Below, one piece after another: positions 29,876 to 41,800 of a DNA stretch of 64,000 nucleotides. This DNA comes from an uncultured Saprospiraceae bacterium (lineage in GTDB: Bacteria; Bacteroidota; Bacteroidia; Chitinophagales; Saprospiraceae). Numbering within the stretch: the stretch's first letter is position 1; each line of letters begins with the position of its first letter. Both the position numbers and the translations under genes were made by a program. The stretch covers positions 36,069-100,068 of the forward strand of contig CALLMH010000025.1 of the NCBI GenBank assembly GCA_938007965.1. Direction: 5' to 3'. The notes below the pieces were generated by a model, which saw only the letters and a program-made list of their open reading frames with translations, was not told where the DNA came from and did not search any database.

Positions 29876-29902
29876 GGGATATTCTGTATTCCAGAATATC
29901 CC
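29876..29902. repeat. Short palindrome GGGATATTCTG..CAGAATATCCC
   Basis: gggatattctgtattccagaatatccc; same family with altered, still paired stem bases. Confidence 0.7.
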
Positions 29903-30048
29903 TGTGTATCACGAAGAGTAAATTGTTATTTATATCGGTAGTTTTTTATCTCCTCTAGAAGCTACATTTTGCCTCTCAAGACCTTATTCTTTAGAGGTGT
30001 AAGTAAATGCTCTTATTTTATTAATGCTGAGTGAAATATTTATGGTTT

Positions 30049-30612
30049 TTAGACCGTCATTATGTCTTTCTCTTTCGCACTTACGATGCCATCTACAGTT
30101 TTGGTATAGGTATTAACCATATTTTGCACTTCTTCTTCTTTTTTCTTTCCGGCGTCTTCAGGAAATCCATCTTTTACTTCTTTTTTGATGAAGTCGAGCA
30201 TTTTATGTCTAGAGTTACGGAAGCTTACTTTTGCATCTTCGCCATAGCTTTTTGACTGTTTAGCCATTTGTTTTCTTCTGTCTTCAGTGAGTGGCGGTAT
30301 TATGATTCGTACAAATTCACCATCATTCATCGGAGTGAGACCTAAGTTGGCCTCGAAGATAGATCTCTCGATTGGTCCGAGCATATTTTTTTCCCAAGGC
30401 TGTATGCTTATAGTCCTAGAGTCAGGAGTACCTAGATTGGCAACTTGTGTCAGTGGTGTAGGGTTTCCATAATAATCGACCATTATACCATTTAGCATAG
30501 CCGGAGTTGCTTTACCCGCTCTTATTTTTGACAGTTCTGATTTTAGATGATCGACTGCTTTTTCCATCTCTGCTTTTCCTGTTGCCAATGTACTTTCTAT
30601 AGTGTCAGCCAT
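30049..30612 (-). CDS. frr: Ribosome recycling factor
   Basis: LSKIRAGKATPAMLNGIMVDYYGNPTPLTQVANL, FVRIIIPPLTEDRRKQMAKQ. Confidence 0.98.
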   Translation of the reverse strand: MADTIESTLATGKAEMEKAVDHLKSELSKIRAGKATPAMLNGIMVDYYGNPTPLTQVANLGTPDSRTISIQPWEKNMLGPIERSIFEANLGLTPMNDGEFVRIIIPPLTEDRRKQMAKQSKSYGEDAKVSFRNSRHKMLDFIKKEVKDGFPEDAGKKKEEEVQNMVNTYTKTVDGIVSAKEKDIMTV

Positions 30613-30733
30613 GATGCTTATATTTTCTTCTTTTTTTAAAATGTTGTTTTGATGTTATCTCACTTATATGAAGCGTTAACATATTTGCAAATGTAACAAA
30701 AATGATGTTTTATCAAAATCGTATATTTTACTG

Positions 30734-31420
30734 TTAATCTCGTGATGTAGCCATCATGAGGAAGTATAAGAACATAACCAATGCACTTAGCGCTTGAGCC
30801 ACATATGTCATAGCTGCCCACCAAAGAGCATCTTTGGCACCATCATATTCTCTACCTTGAGTGATTCCTGTTTCGTCCAACCATACCAGTGCTCTCTTAC
30901 TTGCATCAAACTCGACAGGTAATGTAATAAGACTAAACAAAGCAGTAGCTCCAAAAGTAGCTGCCAATATCATGATCATCCAACTGCCTCCGATACCACT
31001 ACCTAATCCAAATATCACACCCATAAATAAGAATTGCTGTATCTTAGAGCTGAATTGAACAACAGGAACAAGGTTTGATCTCATAGCTAAGAATTTGTAT
31101 GCCGTAGCATGCTGTACAACGTGACCTACTTCATGCGCAGCTACTGCAGCCGAAGCTATCGACCTGCCTTGGTATACAGCTGGAGAAAGTGATACTGTCT
31201 TAGTCCTTGGATTGTAATGATCCGTCAGTGAACCTTGGCCCTGTACGATTTTCACACCATTAATTCCGTAGTGATCCATCATAGCCAAGCCTACTTCGTA
31301 CCCTGTCATACCACTTGTGTTTGGCAATGTAGAATAATGCTTAAATTTCGACTTTAATTTGTTACTTACGAACCATCCAACTGCTGTGAATAATCCTAGT
31401 ATTACATAATATCCTATCAT
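30734..31420 (-). CDS. Zinc metallopeptidase, YugP-like
   Basis: LSPAVYQGRSIASAAVAAHEVGHVVQHA (HExxH), flanking TM segments. Confidence 0.9.
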   Translation of the reverse strand: MIGYYVILGLFTAVGWFVSNKLKSKFKHYSTLPNTSGMTGYEVGLAMMDHYGINGVKIVQGQGSLTDHYNPRTKTVSLSPAVYQGRSIASAAVAAHEVGHVVQHATAYKFLAMRSNLVPVVQFSSKIQQFLFMGVIFGLGSGIGGSWMIMILAATFGATALFSLITLPVEFDASKRALVWLDETGITQGREYDGAKDALWWAAMTYVAQALSALVMFLYFLMMATSRD

Positions 31421-31482
31421 AACTTATTTTTTTCTTTTTTATAAAACCCAAATTGATAACGGAATAATTGCCATATATGTTA

Positions 31483-32763
31483 CTAGGCAATAATGTCAAA
31501 TCCAGTATAAGGTATCAATACTTCAGGGATCTTTATGCCATCTACTACTTGATTATTTTCAAGAAGAGCGGCCACTATTCTTGCTAGCGCCAATGCACTA
31601 CCGTTGAGTGTATGAGCCAGTTGAGTTTTACCATTTTCATCTTTATATCTGCACTTCATTCTATTTGTTTGGTAAGTTTCAAAGTTCGAAACTGAGCTTA
31701 CTTCCAACCATTTATCCTGTGCTGCAGAATATACTTCAAAGTCATATGTCAATGCAGATGCAAAGGTCAAATCTCCACCGCATAAACGTAAAATTCTATA
31801 TGGCAGTTCCAGTTTATTTAGAATTCCTTCCACATATGTTACCATTTGATCCAACGTCTGATGAGATTTGTCAGGATGCTCTACCTGTACTATTTCTACT
31901 TTGTCAAACTGGTGAACCCTATTCAGTCCTTTGACATCAGATCCATACGATCCAGCCTCTCTTCTGAAGCATGGTGTGTATGCACAAAACTTAATTGGAA
32001 AATCTGATTCCTTTAATATGACGTCTCTTACGATATTGGTCACAGGTATCTCTGCGGTAGGTATCAGATATAAGTTATCTTTTTCCATATAATACATCTG
32101 CCCTTCCTTATCTGGCAGTGATCCAGTACCGATACCACTTGCTTCATTTATAAGATGTGGAGGTAGGATCTCTTCATACCCTGCATCTCTAGCTTCATCT
32201 AAGAAGAAATTGATCAATGCTCTCTGCAATCTAGCGCCTTTACCTCTGTAAAGCGGAAATCCTGCACCCGTTATTTTGACGCCCAATTTGAAGTCAATTA
32301 TATTATGCTTTGTTGCTAGATCCCAATGAGGTAGTGCATTATCTATCAATGTAGGCAATGGATTAGTCCAGTCTTTTACTACTACATTATCGTCCTCAGT
32401 CAATCCTTCGGGCACTTTACTGTGAGGTGTATTAGGTAGTTTGAATAACAATTCTCTGATGCCTTCGATGGCTGATTTTAGGTCATTTTCGAGCGGTTCA
32501 GAACTTGTTTTAAGTTCTGCGACCATTGATTTCATTTCATTTGCCTCTTGCGTTTTTCCTGATTTGAAAAGACTGCCAATAGAATCTGAGTGTTTTTTTA
32601 TTTCTGACAGTTTTGCATCTAATGAAGTTTGTGCAGCTTTTCTGATGTCATCAAGTCTTATGACTTCATCAATAGATTTTATCGCCTCCTCATTATAGCC
32701 TCTCTTTTTTAGACCCGCTTTGATTAAATCTGTATTTTCTCGGATTACTTTTACTTGAAGCAT
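31483..32763 (-). CDS. serS: Seryl-tRNA synthetase
   Basis: N-terminal coiled coil, motif 2 FCAYTPCFRREAGSYGSDVKGLNRVHQFDKVE, motif 3 LNGSALALARIVAALLENNQ. Confidence 0.98.
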   Translation of the reverse strand: MLQVKVIRENTDLIKAGLKKRGYNEEAIKSIDEVIRLDDIRKAAQTSLDAKLSEIKKHSDSIGSLFKSGKTQEANEMKSMVAELKTSSEPLENDLKSAIEGIRELLFKLPNTPHSKVPEGLTEDDNVVVKDWTNPLPTLIDNALPHWDLATKHNIIDFKLGVKITGAGFPLYRGKGARLQRALINFFLDEARDAGYEEILPPHLINEASGIGTGSLPDKEGQMYYMEKDNLYLIPTAEIPVTNIVRDVILKESDFPIKFCAYTPCFRREAGSYGSDVKGLNRVHQFDKVEIVQVEHPDKSHQTLDQMVTYVEGILNKLELPYRILRLCGGDLTFASALTYDFEVYSAAQDKWLEVSSVSNFETYQTNRMKCRYKDENGKTQLAHTLNGSALALARIVAALLENNQVVDGIKIPEVLIPYTGFDIIA

Positions 32764-32848
32764 CTTTTATTTATTTAATATATGAACTATTAAAGTCCGA
32801 TTTAACGTTACTTTATTATCGAATTGTATGAAGCGGCAAAGATAGTAT

Positions 32849-32878
32849 TTTGATATTCAAATTATAAATGTATTTTTG
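32849..32878 (+). promoter_or_regulatory. Bacteroidetes-type promoter for rho
   Basis: TTTG (32849-32852) - 18 nt - TATTTTTG (32871-32878). Confidence 0.6.
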
Positions 32879-33013
32879 CATCACGATTCAAAAACGTTAG
32901 TAGATTTTTCTTCTATTAAAGTTCCTTCAATAAATAAGTTTATCCACATTAACATAACGACCTTTTTTGGATATTCATTTCAAACAAAATTTTATTTCAA
33001 ACTTCCTAACACA

Positions 33014-34696
33014 ATGTTGGACATACTACAGTTAAATGATATGCTCGTTCCAGAGCTTAAGGCACTCGCTGAGAAAATAGACCTGAAAGGTTATAAAAGA
33101 CTAAGCAAACAAGATTTAATATATAAAATTCTAGACCATCAGGCACTAGTTGGCAAGACAGAAGTTGAGAGTTCAGCTCCTGCTGCCAAAAAAGCCCCTG
33201 CTAGAAAGGCTCCCGCTAAGAAAACTCCTGCACGAAAAGCACCAGTTAAAAAAGCTCCTGCCAAAAAAACAGAAACAAAATCTTCTGAAAAAGAGGATAA
33301 AAGCAAAGCTAGCCCGACTGCTCAAACATCAAAGAAAGGAGCAAAGCAAGATGCTGCAAAAGCTGAGAACAAAGATGTGGCTGCTGAAGCTCCTAAACCA
33401 AAGAAAATCCCAAAACACATACGAGAGCAAATGGAAGCTGAGGCTGCTGGGATGCCAGCTCCTAAGCCAAAAGGGAAAAAAGCTGATTTGTCTGCAAACA
33501 AATCACAAAATCAGAGGACTACGCCAACTCCTCCAGCAGCACCAGTCAAAAAAGAACCAAAGTTCAATATTGATTTCGATGGTGTGGTAGAGGGTGAAGG
33601 TATCTTGGAAATGATGGCTGATGGTTATGGATTCTTAAGGTCTTCAGATTATAATTACTTATCATCACCTGATGATGTATATGTATCTCCATCTCAGATC
33701 AAATTATTTGGTTTGAAAACAGGGGACACGGTACTAGGAGCTGTAAGACCACCAAAAGAAGGTGAAAAATACTTTGCACTACTTAGAGTTTCCAAAATTA
33801 ATGGTCGTGAGCCATCTCAAGTGAGAGAAAGAGTACCCTTCGATTATTTAACACCATTGTTCCCAGACGAAAAATTCAACCTAAACAGTAGGCCTGATGG
33901 TAAGGATTATGGAACACGTATGATCGACTTGTTTACTCCGATCGGGAAAGGTCAGAGAGGGTTGATCGTGGCACAGCCAAAGACGGGTAAGACCTTCCTA
34001 CTAAAAGATATTGCCAATGCGATATCAACGAATCACCCAGAATGTTATCTAATCGTTCTTTTGATAGATGAAAGACCAGAAGAGGTGACAGATATGAGGC
34101 GAAGCGTAAACGCTGAAGTTATAGCATCTACATTCGATCAGACTGCTGAAAATCATGTAAGAGTAGCAAATATCATTCTCGAAAAAGCGAAAAGATTGAC
34201 AGAATCTGGACAAGATGTAGTCGTGTTATTAGACTCTATTACTAGGTTAGCTAGAGCGTATAATACTGTAGCACCTACCAGCGGTAGAGTACTGTCCGGT
34301 GGTGTAGAAGCAAATGCACTTCACAAGCCGAAAAAGTTCTTCGGTGCTGCAAGAAATATCGAGGGGGGAGGATCATTGACTATCTTGGCTACTGCGTTGA
34401 CAGATACAGGGTCTAAGATGGATGAAGTGATCTTCGAAGAATTCAAAGGTACAGGTAACATGGAGCTCCAATTGGATAGAACATTAGCCAATAAGCGTAT
34501 GTATCCTGCAATCGATCTTACAAGATCATCTACTAGAAGGGAAGAATTGCTTCTAAATGAAGATTCGTTGAAGAAAATGTTCGTTCTTCGAAATCACTTG
34601 GCAGATATGAAACCTGATGAAGCAATGCAGTTTCTGAGAAAGCACATGGTTGGAACTCGTAATAATGAAGAGTTTATTGCTTCCATGAACGGATAA
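33014..34696 (+). CDS. rho: Transcription termination factor Rho with Lys/Ala/Pro-rich N-terminal insertion
   Basis: [40 protein letters not shown], low-complexity [15 protein letters not shown], then [42 protein letters not shown] at 33014 preferred over track 32876, which sits in the promoter -7 box. Confidence 0.96.
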   Translation: MLDILQLNDMLVPELKALAEKIDLKGYKRLSKQDLIYKILDHQALVGKTEVESSAPAAKKAPARKAPAKKTPARKAPVKKAPAKKTETKSSEKEDKSKASPTAQTSKKGAKQDAAKAENKDVAAEAPKPKKIPKHIREQMEAEAAGMPAPKPKGKKADLSANKSQNQRTTPTPPAAPVKKEPKFNIDFDGVVEGEGILEMMADGYGFLRSSDYNYLSSPDDVYVSPSQIKLFGLKTGDTVLGAVRPPKEGEKYFALLRVSKINGREPSQVRERVPFDYLTPLFPDEKFNLNSRPDGKDYGTRMIDLFTPIGKGQRGLIVAQPKTGKTFLLKDIANAISTNHPECYLIVLLIDERPEEVTDMRRSVNAEVIASTFDQTAENHVRVANIILEKAKRLTESGQDVVVLLDSITRLARAYNTVAPTSGRVLSGGVEANALHKPKKFFGAARNIEGGGSLTILATALTDTGSKMDEVIFEEFKGTGNMELQLDRTLANKRMYPAIDLTRSSTRREELLLNEDSLKKMFVLRNHLADMKPDEAMQFLRKHMVGTRNNEEFIASMNG

Positions 34697-34909
34697 TAGG
34701 ATGTCTTAGGTCAGAAATCTAGTCTAAATTCAGGAGACAAACACAGATATTTTGGACACATGACAAAAACCTATATGTATAAGTTCCTTATTATTTAAAA
34801 CTTCGACAATTTAAAGGATTAAGTAAAACTTAGGGTGGTGCAATTGGAATATTCTTCGTACATTTGCACTCCCAAAACAAAATAAAATATAATTTTTTAA
34901 AGATATATT

Positions 34910-35068
34910 ATGAGTAAACGTACATTTCAGCCATCAAGAAAGAAAAGAATCAATAAGCACGGGTTCAGATCAAGAATGGCTTCGAAAAACGGAAGAAAGG
35001 TTCTAGCTAGAAGAAGAGCTAAAGGTAGAGCAAAACTTACCGTGTCTGACGAAAACAGAATAAAGTAA
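34910..35068 (+). CDS. rpmH: 50S ribosomal protein L34
   Basis: Manual translation [52 protein letters not shown]; below ORF-track length cut-off. Confidence 0.98.
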   Translation: MSKRTFQPSRKKRINKHGFRSRMASKNGRKVLARRRAKGRAKLTVSDENRIK

Positions 35069-35118
35069 AAAAGGTATGATTAGTTAGTTCTAATCTACAC
35101 TAGTTTTTAAGTTATATG

Positions 35119-35163
35119 ATTCTGAGTAGGAGCGTACTGTTCTTACTCAGAATTTTCTATTTA
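35119..35163 (+). terminator. Putative intrinsic terminator/attenuator between rpmH and rnpA
   Basis: ATTCTGAGTA (35119-35128) / TACTCAGAAT (35144-35153) perfect 10-bp stem, then TTTCTATTTAT. Confidence 0.6.
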
Positions 35164-35170
35164 TACCTAA

Positions 35171-35548
35171 GTGAAAGAAGATTTTACATTTCCGAGAGTA
35201 GAGAAACTCAAAAGCCGAAAGATGATTGAAAACATCTTCAAAAACGGTTTTGCGGTAAAATCTTATCCAGTAAGAATACAGTTTGCATTTCATGAAATTA
35301 CTGATTTTCCTAGATGCCAAGTTGGTGTTTCTGTGTCAAAACGCTACCTAAAAAAAGCCGTAGATCGTAATCGTGTCAAACGACTATTAAGAGAAGCATA
35401 TAGGCTAAATAAGGGAGGCCTAATGGAGAAGTTGACTGCGGTCGATAAAAGACTTGCAATGATGATTATTTACACCAGTAGCGACAAGCTAGATTTTGCT
35501 TCGGTCGAAACCAAATTACTCAGTGCAATGTGTAAAATAAGGGTCTAG
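35171..35548 (+). CDS. rnpA: Ribonuclease P protein component
   Basis: FPRVEKLKSRKMIENIFKNG, GVSVSKRYLKKAVDRNRVKRLLREAYR. Confidence 0.96.
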   Translation: MKEDFTFPRVEKLKSRKMIENIFKNGFAVKSYPVRIQFAFHEITDFPRCQVGVSVSKRYLKKAVDRNRVKRLLREAYRLNKGGLMEKLTAVDKRLAMMIIYTSSDKLDFASVETKLLSAMCKIRV

Positions 35549-35806
35549 TGTCCGTCTGATTGTTGCCAGCTTCGAAAGTATACTATTTATTTCCATTTTT
35601 AATATTATAATTATTAGATTTAGTCGTCGATTAAAAATGATGGATTAGCTCATAATTTCCATCTGTATTATTGGAATAAAGTTTCTTGTAGGGGTTATCA
35701 AGTGTCGAATTTTTATAGAGTAGAATAATTAAACTCATAGGGATGAGTTTATTATTGTAATTATGAATCGCGATTGCCAAGGAAACTTTGTATTAAGTAC
35801 ACCGTT

Positions 35807-38800
35807 ATGTTATTAAATTGGAAATCAACGATAACAATTACACTTATTCTACTGTTTTCCTTGGTTAGAACTGATTTAGCCGCTCAGTTTGATGTGCTTC
35901 CTTGTACAGACCCTGATAATAATGGTGTGGGGTGTTTGTGTAGTACGGCGGGTGTCCTTTGTACTCCTGACTTGCTCGATGGATTTAAATTTGAAATGTC
36001 AGATATTGAAAATGACGGGGATTTTCCTTCATTCCCTTTTCCTGGGTTTTTTGACTTATGTCCAGGTGATGCTTCTCAAGATGGCTTTCCGAATAACGTA
36101 AACTTCTTCGCTTTTGTAGTATGGTGCGAATCTATAACTTTTGATGTTTTTCTTAGTGACTGTGTCGATTATCCAGGTGATCCAGTTTCCTTTGGTGTTC
36201 AGATGGCATTATTTGCAAGTTGTGGATCAGGGAACAGTGGATGGGATCCAGTCGCTTGTATTACTAATGGTAACGAAACGTGCTATGATAATGAAGCTGA
36301 CGTGCCAGCAGTACAAACCTTTTCCGCTTCTGGATTAGAAATAGGAGATACGTATTATTTTATGGTGGATGGTTGCGGACGATCAACTTGTACTGTGACA
36401 ATAGATGTGATAGGGACTTGTGGTACCGGCGTAATAGATCCATGGACTACTGGTATCACAGGTGAAGAAGAAGTTTGTGTAGGAGACGTTGTTACATACA
36501 CCAGTGAGGATTTGGATGGAGCAACTAGTTTCTACTATTATTTAGATGGAACATTAATAGATGATGGAGAAGAATTATTGTTCACAGATATCACTTGGGA
36601 TACCGAAGGTACTTATGAACTATGCGTCGATGTGGCTAACCTTCCATGCATAGTAGAATCAGATGATCCACCTCAGAATTGTATGACCATCGTGGTTACA
36701 GACCCAGGTGATGGTGAGATTACTGCAGATCCCGCATTACTTTGTCCTGATGGATTAAGTACTATTACTGTAACTGATAATAATACAAATCCAGATCTGT
36801 CACAATATATAATCATCATCGGTCCGGATGGACTTGTCAATCAAGTGGTCGAGGGATTAACGACAACTCTCACTTATGACATGTGCGGTGAGTTCACTGC
36901 CTACTATTACAGCTTTATTACTTTAGATAATCCTATTGTTCCGATGGTAGGTGATTCCTGGATGCTTCCTGATTGTTCTGGAAATTGTTGTTATTTAGAT
37001 GAAGTACTTATAACTTTTGAAGATACTGAAGCTCCTGTTTTTGATATAGAACCAGATGATATTACCCTAGATTGTGCAGATGATATAGCTCCAGATGAAT
37101 CACTTACTTGGACGGATAATTGCGCAGGAACAGGAGATGTGATGCCGTTAGTAGTTGAAGATTTCACTTTATGTGATGGTGGCTCGGTGGTAAGAACGTG
37201 GAGTTTTACAGACAGTTGTACCAACAGCGTAGAACATATACAGACCATAACAATAGATCCGATTCCATTACCCGTATTTACTACACTACCTGGTGATAGC
37301 ACTATCAATTGTGATACTGCACAGATTTTTGAGCCTCTAATTTTGGAGTATACAAACTCAGCAGTCGGAGCCTGTGATATTTCAGGATCTGTAATGCCTA
37401 CATCTGTGGGTACATTTGATCTATGTGGAAGCTCAGTTACTTATTCTTGGGAGTATACAGATATGTGTGGCCGTACCATAGATCATACTCAAGTAGTAAC
37501 TGTAGAAGAAGTCGGAGCTGCAAATGATTTTATAGATCCACCTGAGGATATCACGATATCTTGTATGGATTGGCAGTCATTTACTCCTGAAATACTAAGC
37601 TATACAAATGATCAAAATGGATCTTGTGAAATCAGCGGAACTGTAGATGCTGTTACCACAGATACCCATGAGCTATGTGGAAGTTCTATCACTTATAATT
37701 GGGAGTTTACAGACGTTTGCGGTAGAACGATAATGCACGAACAAGCGGTAACTGTAGAGCTTGCTCCCGAAGCGGCATTTGTAGATCCTCCCTCGGATGT
37801 GACGATTACCTGTGACGAATTACAGACCTTCACGCCTGCAGTATTGACTTATACGAATGGTGGTACAGGCGCATGTCAGATAGAAGGGACAGTAGACCCA
37901 GTCGGCGATGGCACATTAGATATCTGTGGAAATTCCGTGACCTACACGTGGGACTTTACAGACGATTGTGGGCGACCGATCACGCACAGTCAGACGGTGA
38001 CAGTAGATCCAGTTCCTGAGGCTGCATTTGTAGATCCGCCAGGAAGTATTACTATTAATTGTGATGACTTGGAAACCTTTTCTCCCGTAGTGCTCAGTTA
38101 TACGAATGGAGGAATAGGGGCTTGTTTGATTGAAGGAACCACAGATCCAGTAGCGGATGGCACATTAGACCTTTGTGGAAATTCAGTGACCTACACATGG
38201 GACTTTACAGACGATTGTGGGCGACCGATTATGCACAGTCAGACGGTGACAGTAGATCCAATATCACCTCCAGCCTTCATAGATATACCAATGGACGAAA
38301 CTTTGGATTGTAACGCGAAACCAAATGAGGGAGAAGGGCCACTGCTCAATTATATAAACGGGGGTGTGGACGCTTGTGAGATTGCGGGAGAAGTTACTCC
38401 GACAGAAGTATATAATGTTACTGAGTGCGGAGGCTCGATTGTTTATACTTGGACATTTACTGACGACTGTGGCACGACGATAACAGAATCTCAAACGATT
38501 ACTGTAGCTCCAGCTCCGCAAGCCCAGTTCGAAGATTTACCGCCATCAAGTATTACAATCGAATGTAATGAAAATACAAATACAGGCCCAGATTTAGTGA
38601 TCACGAATGGTGAAACTGGAGATTGTTTGATAGAGAATACTGTATCACCAACTAAAGTAGGTGACGCTGATATATGTGGTGGTTCGTTCGATTTTGTTTG
38701 GGAATTCATGGATGATTGTGGACGTACTACATCATTCTCTCAGACGGTAAATGTGAATCCATCACCAATTGCGGTATTTGACAATATTCCTATGGATATA

Positions 38801-41800
38801 GACATCGATTGCAGTTTGAATGGTGATACACCGGATAATCTAGGATACTCTAATGGACAAACTGCTGATTGTGGGATATCAGGGGAAGTTTCTGGGGTAA
38901 GATCAGGAACAGTAGATTATTGCGGTGGTACATTGATTGATTCTTGGGAATTCATAGATGAATGTGGGCGATCGATAATGACATCGAGAAATGTAAACGT
39001 CGCGCCTGCATCTCCTGCAGAATATGTAAATCCTCCAGCGGATGTGACTGTACCATGTGCGAATGTAAATACTATTTCCACCACGCTAAATTATACTAAT
39101 AGTGGGGCGGGAGTTTGTAGTATCTCAGGAGTCAGTACAGCCGTGGTAAGTGGTAATTATGATGTATGTGGAGGGTCGCTTATATACACATGGAGTTTTG
39201 TAGATGATTGTGGACGATCGATTTCTTATTCACAGAATATAACGGTAGATCCAGCACCTGACCCTGCATTTATCAATCCACCTGGAGACTTGACGATTGG
39301 TTGTAATGATACTTATAACGGCGCAGATATACTCGATTATACCAATGGTGCTTCAGGAGTATGTGAGTTATTTGGTGCGATCATACCGATAGAATCACAA
39401 ACAGATAATATTATTACGAATACTTGGGAATTTGAGCTTCCTTGTTCGGGAGATTTTCTATCACATGTACAGACTGTGACGCTTAGTACCGTACCAGATA
39501 TATCGATCAGTCCTGGTAGTGTATTTTTATGTTTGGGTGATAGTTATGATTTGCAAGACGTGATTGTAGATGATGCTGCGGGCACGGATATTACGATTAC
39601 TTATCACGATGCATTTCCACCTACAGCTGCTAATGAAATACCACCAGTCATCAATCCGACTTCGGACTTTAATTATGTGATCAATGCGACCAATGAATTT
39701 GGATGCGAAGATTTTGAGTTGATAAGTATACTCATCGAAGAACCGCCATTTGCTGGAGAAGACCAATCGACGACGGTTTGTAGTGACGGGTTCCCTCTTG
39801 ATCTATTTAGTTTTATTCCTCCGTTTGCGGATCAGAATGGATCTTGGTTGGATCTTGACGGTATCGGAGCTAATATATCTAATCCATTTGGAGTGACATT
39901 TAACAATGTGTCACCAGGTAATTATATGTTGTATTACATTGTGTTTAGTTCTACAGTATGTGAGAATGATACGATGATACTTAATGTAGAAGTGATAGAG
40001 GATGTGATGTTTGATATTACAGAGATTACGTGTATTAATGACAATAATTTTTATGAAGTATATTTAAATTCTAATGGATTCGATATACAAGCGACAGAAG
40101 GTATATTGACGAATATTACGGGTAATGAATATGTTGTAACAGATATTCCGATTACGACTGGAGTATTTATCAGTGCTTTTGAATCTGTCAGTGGATGTTC
40201 CGTTACGATATTTGTAGATATACCTAATTGTGATTGTCCTGATATAAGTCCTCCTAATGGTGATAATATAAGTATTTGTATAGATGAGCAACCTCAGACA
40301 CTGTCAGTCTCCGTACCTGCAGGGATGACTGCAAATTGGTATGAAACACAGAATTCAACTACTGCCATTTTGGAAGGATCGGTTGATTTTATTATTCAAG
40401 GGTTATCGGCGGGAGTGTATAGTTACTATGTAGAGACTTATGATCCTGCAACTGATTGTACCAGTAATACGAAATTAAAGATTGACGTAGAAATCAATGA
40501 TCTTCCTGAAGTAAACGATACAACAATAATTATTTGTGATCTTGATAATGATGGAACGGAGACTATATCCTTACAATCATTTAATGGATCAGTCAGTAGT
40601 AACCCAGCAAATACATTTACATACTTTGCACTATCTGCGAATGCCGAGACTAACACTGGAGCACTTGCAGATAATCTTGATATCAGTCTAGGGCTAAGTA
40701 TTTTTTATGTAAGGGTAGAAAACTCAGCTAGTTGTATCAGTATCGCAGAGCTAAGACTTATTTTATCAGATTTACCCGAAGCTACTGTCACAGCTACAGC
40801 GCCTTCTTGTATAGCGGATCAAGACGGAGTTATAGACATCACACCAACGAATGTTGATGGTGTGATGACGACTAGTCTTGATGGGGTCACGTATACGACT
40901 GATACCCAGTATAATGGGCTCCCGTCAGGTGTGTATACTGTCTTTGTACAAGACGAGAATGAGTGTCAATCTTCCTATGATGTCGTAATTCCTGATGGAT
41001 TGGAGATTGTATTCACAACATTCGGCTTTGAGTGTAATGATAATGGATCTAATACAGATCCTTCCGATGATTTTTATACCTTTTCTTTATTAATAGAAAA
41101 TAATATAGGAAACACTGGAAATTACAATGTAATATTCAATGGTTCGACGCAGTATACTTATTCTTACGGAAGTAATGAATCATTTACAATACCAGTCGAT
41201 CAAGGGAATAATATAGATATAGTGATTGCAGATGTTGAATTTTTATGTACACAAAACCAGACTTTTGGTCCATTGAATCCATGTTCTACGAATTGTGAAA
41301 TAAGTATAGATGAACTAGGTTTCATGTGTAGTGACGGAGGTACGGATACTGATCCATCTGATGATTTTTACACCGTTATGATCAATGCATCTGCGATGAA
41401 CGGTTCGGCTAATAATACATATAATGTATTCCTAGACGGAGTACTTTTATATAATTTTGACTATGGAATAAATGAAACATTCCAAGTCCCTGCATCAGGC
41501 AATAATCTAAGTATCACTTGTCAAGATAATGAAGATGTACAATGTCAAACTTCTCAAGAAATAGGTCCTTTGGTAGTATGTAGTGGTGGATGCCAAATTG
41601 CACTTGATATTATCTCCTCTGAATGTTCTGATAATGGAAGTGCGACAATTCAAACCGATGATTTCTATACCTATACTATAAATGGTAATATCATTAATGG
41701 CGATGGCCTTACGCAATTCGAATTATTCGTCGATGGTATAAGTCAGGGTTCATTTAACTATGCGGAGGATGTGGTATTCGATATTCCCACGGATGATATG

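Noticed and set aside
33150-33590. 146-aa plus-strand Leu/Lys/Arg-rich ORF
   Set aside because: Alternate frame of the low-complexity Rho insertion.
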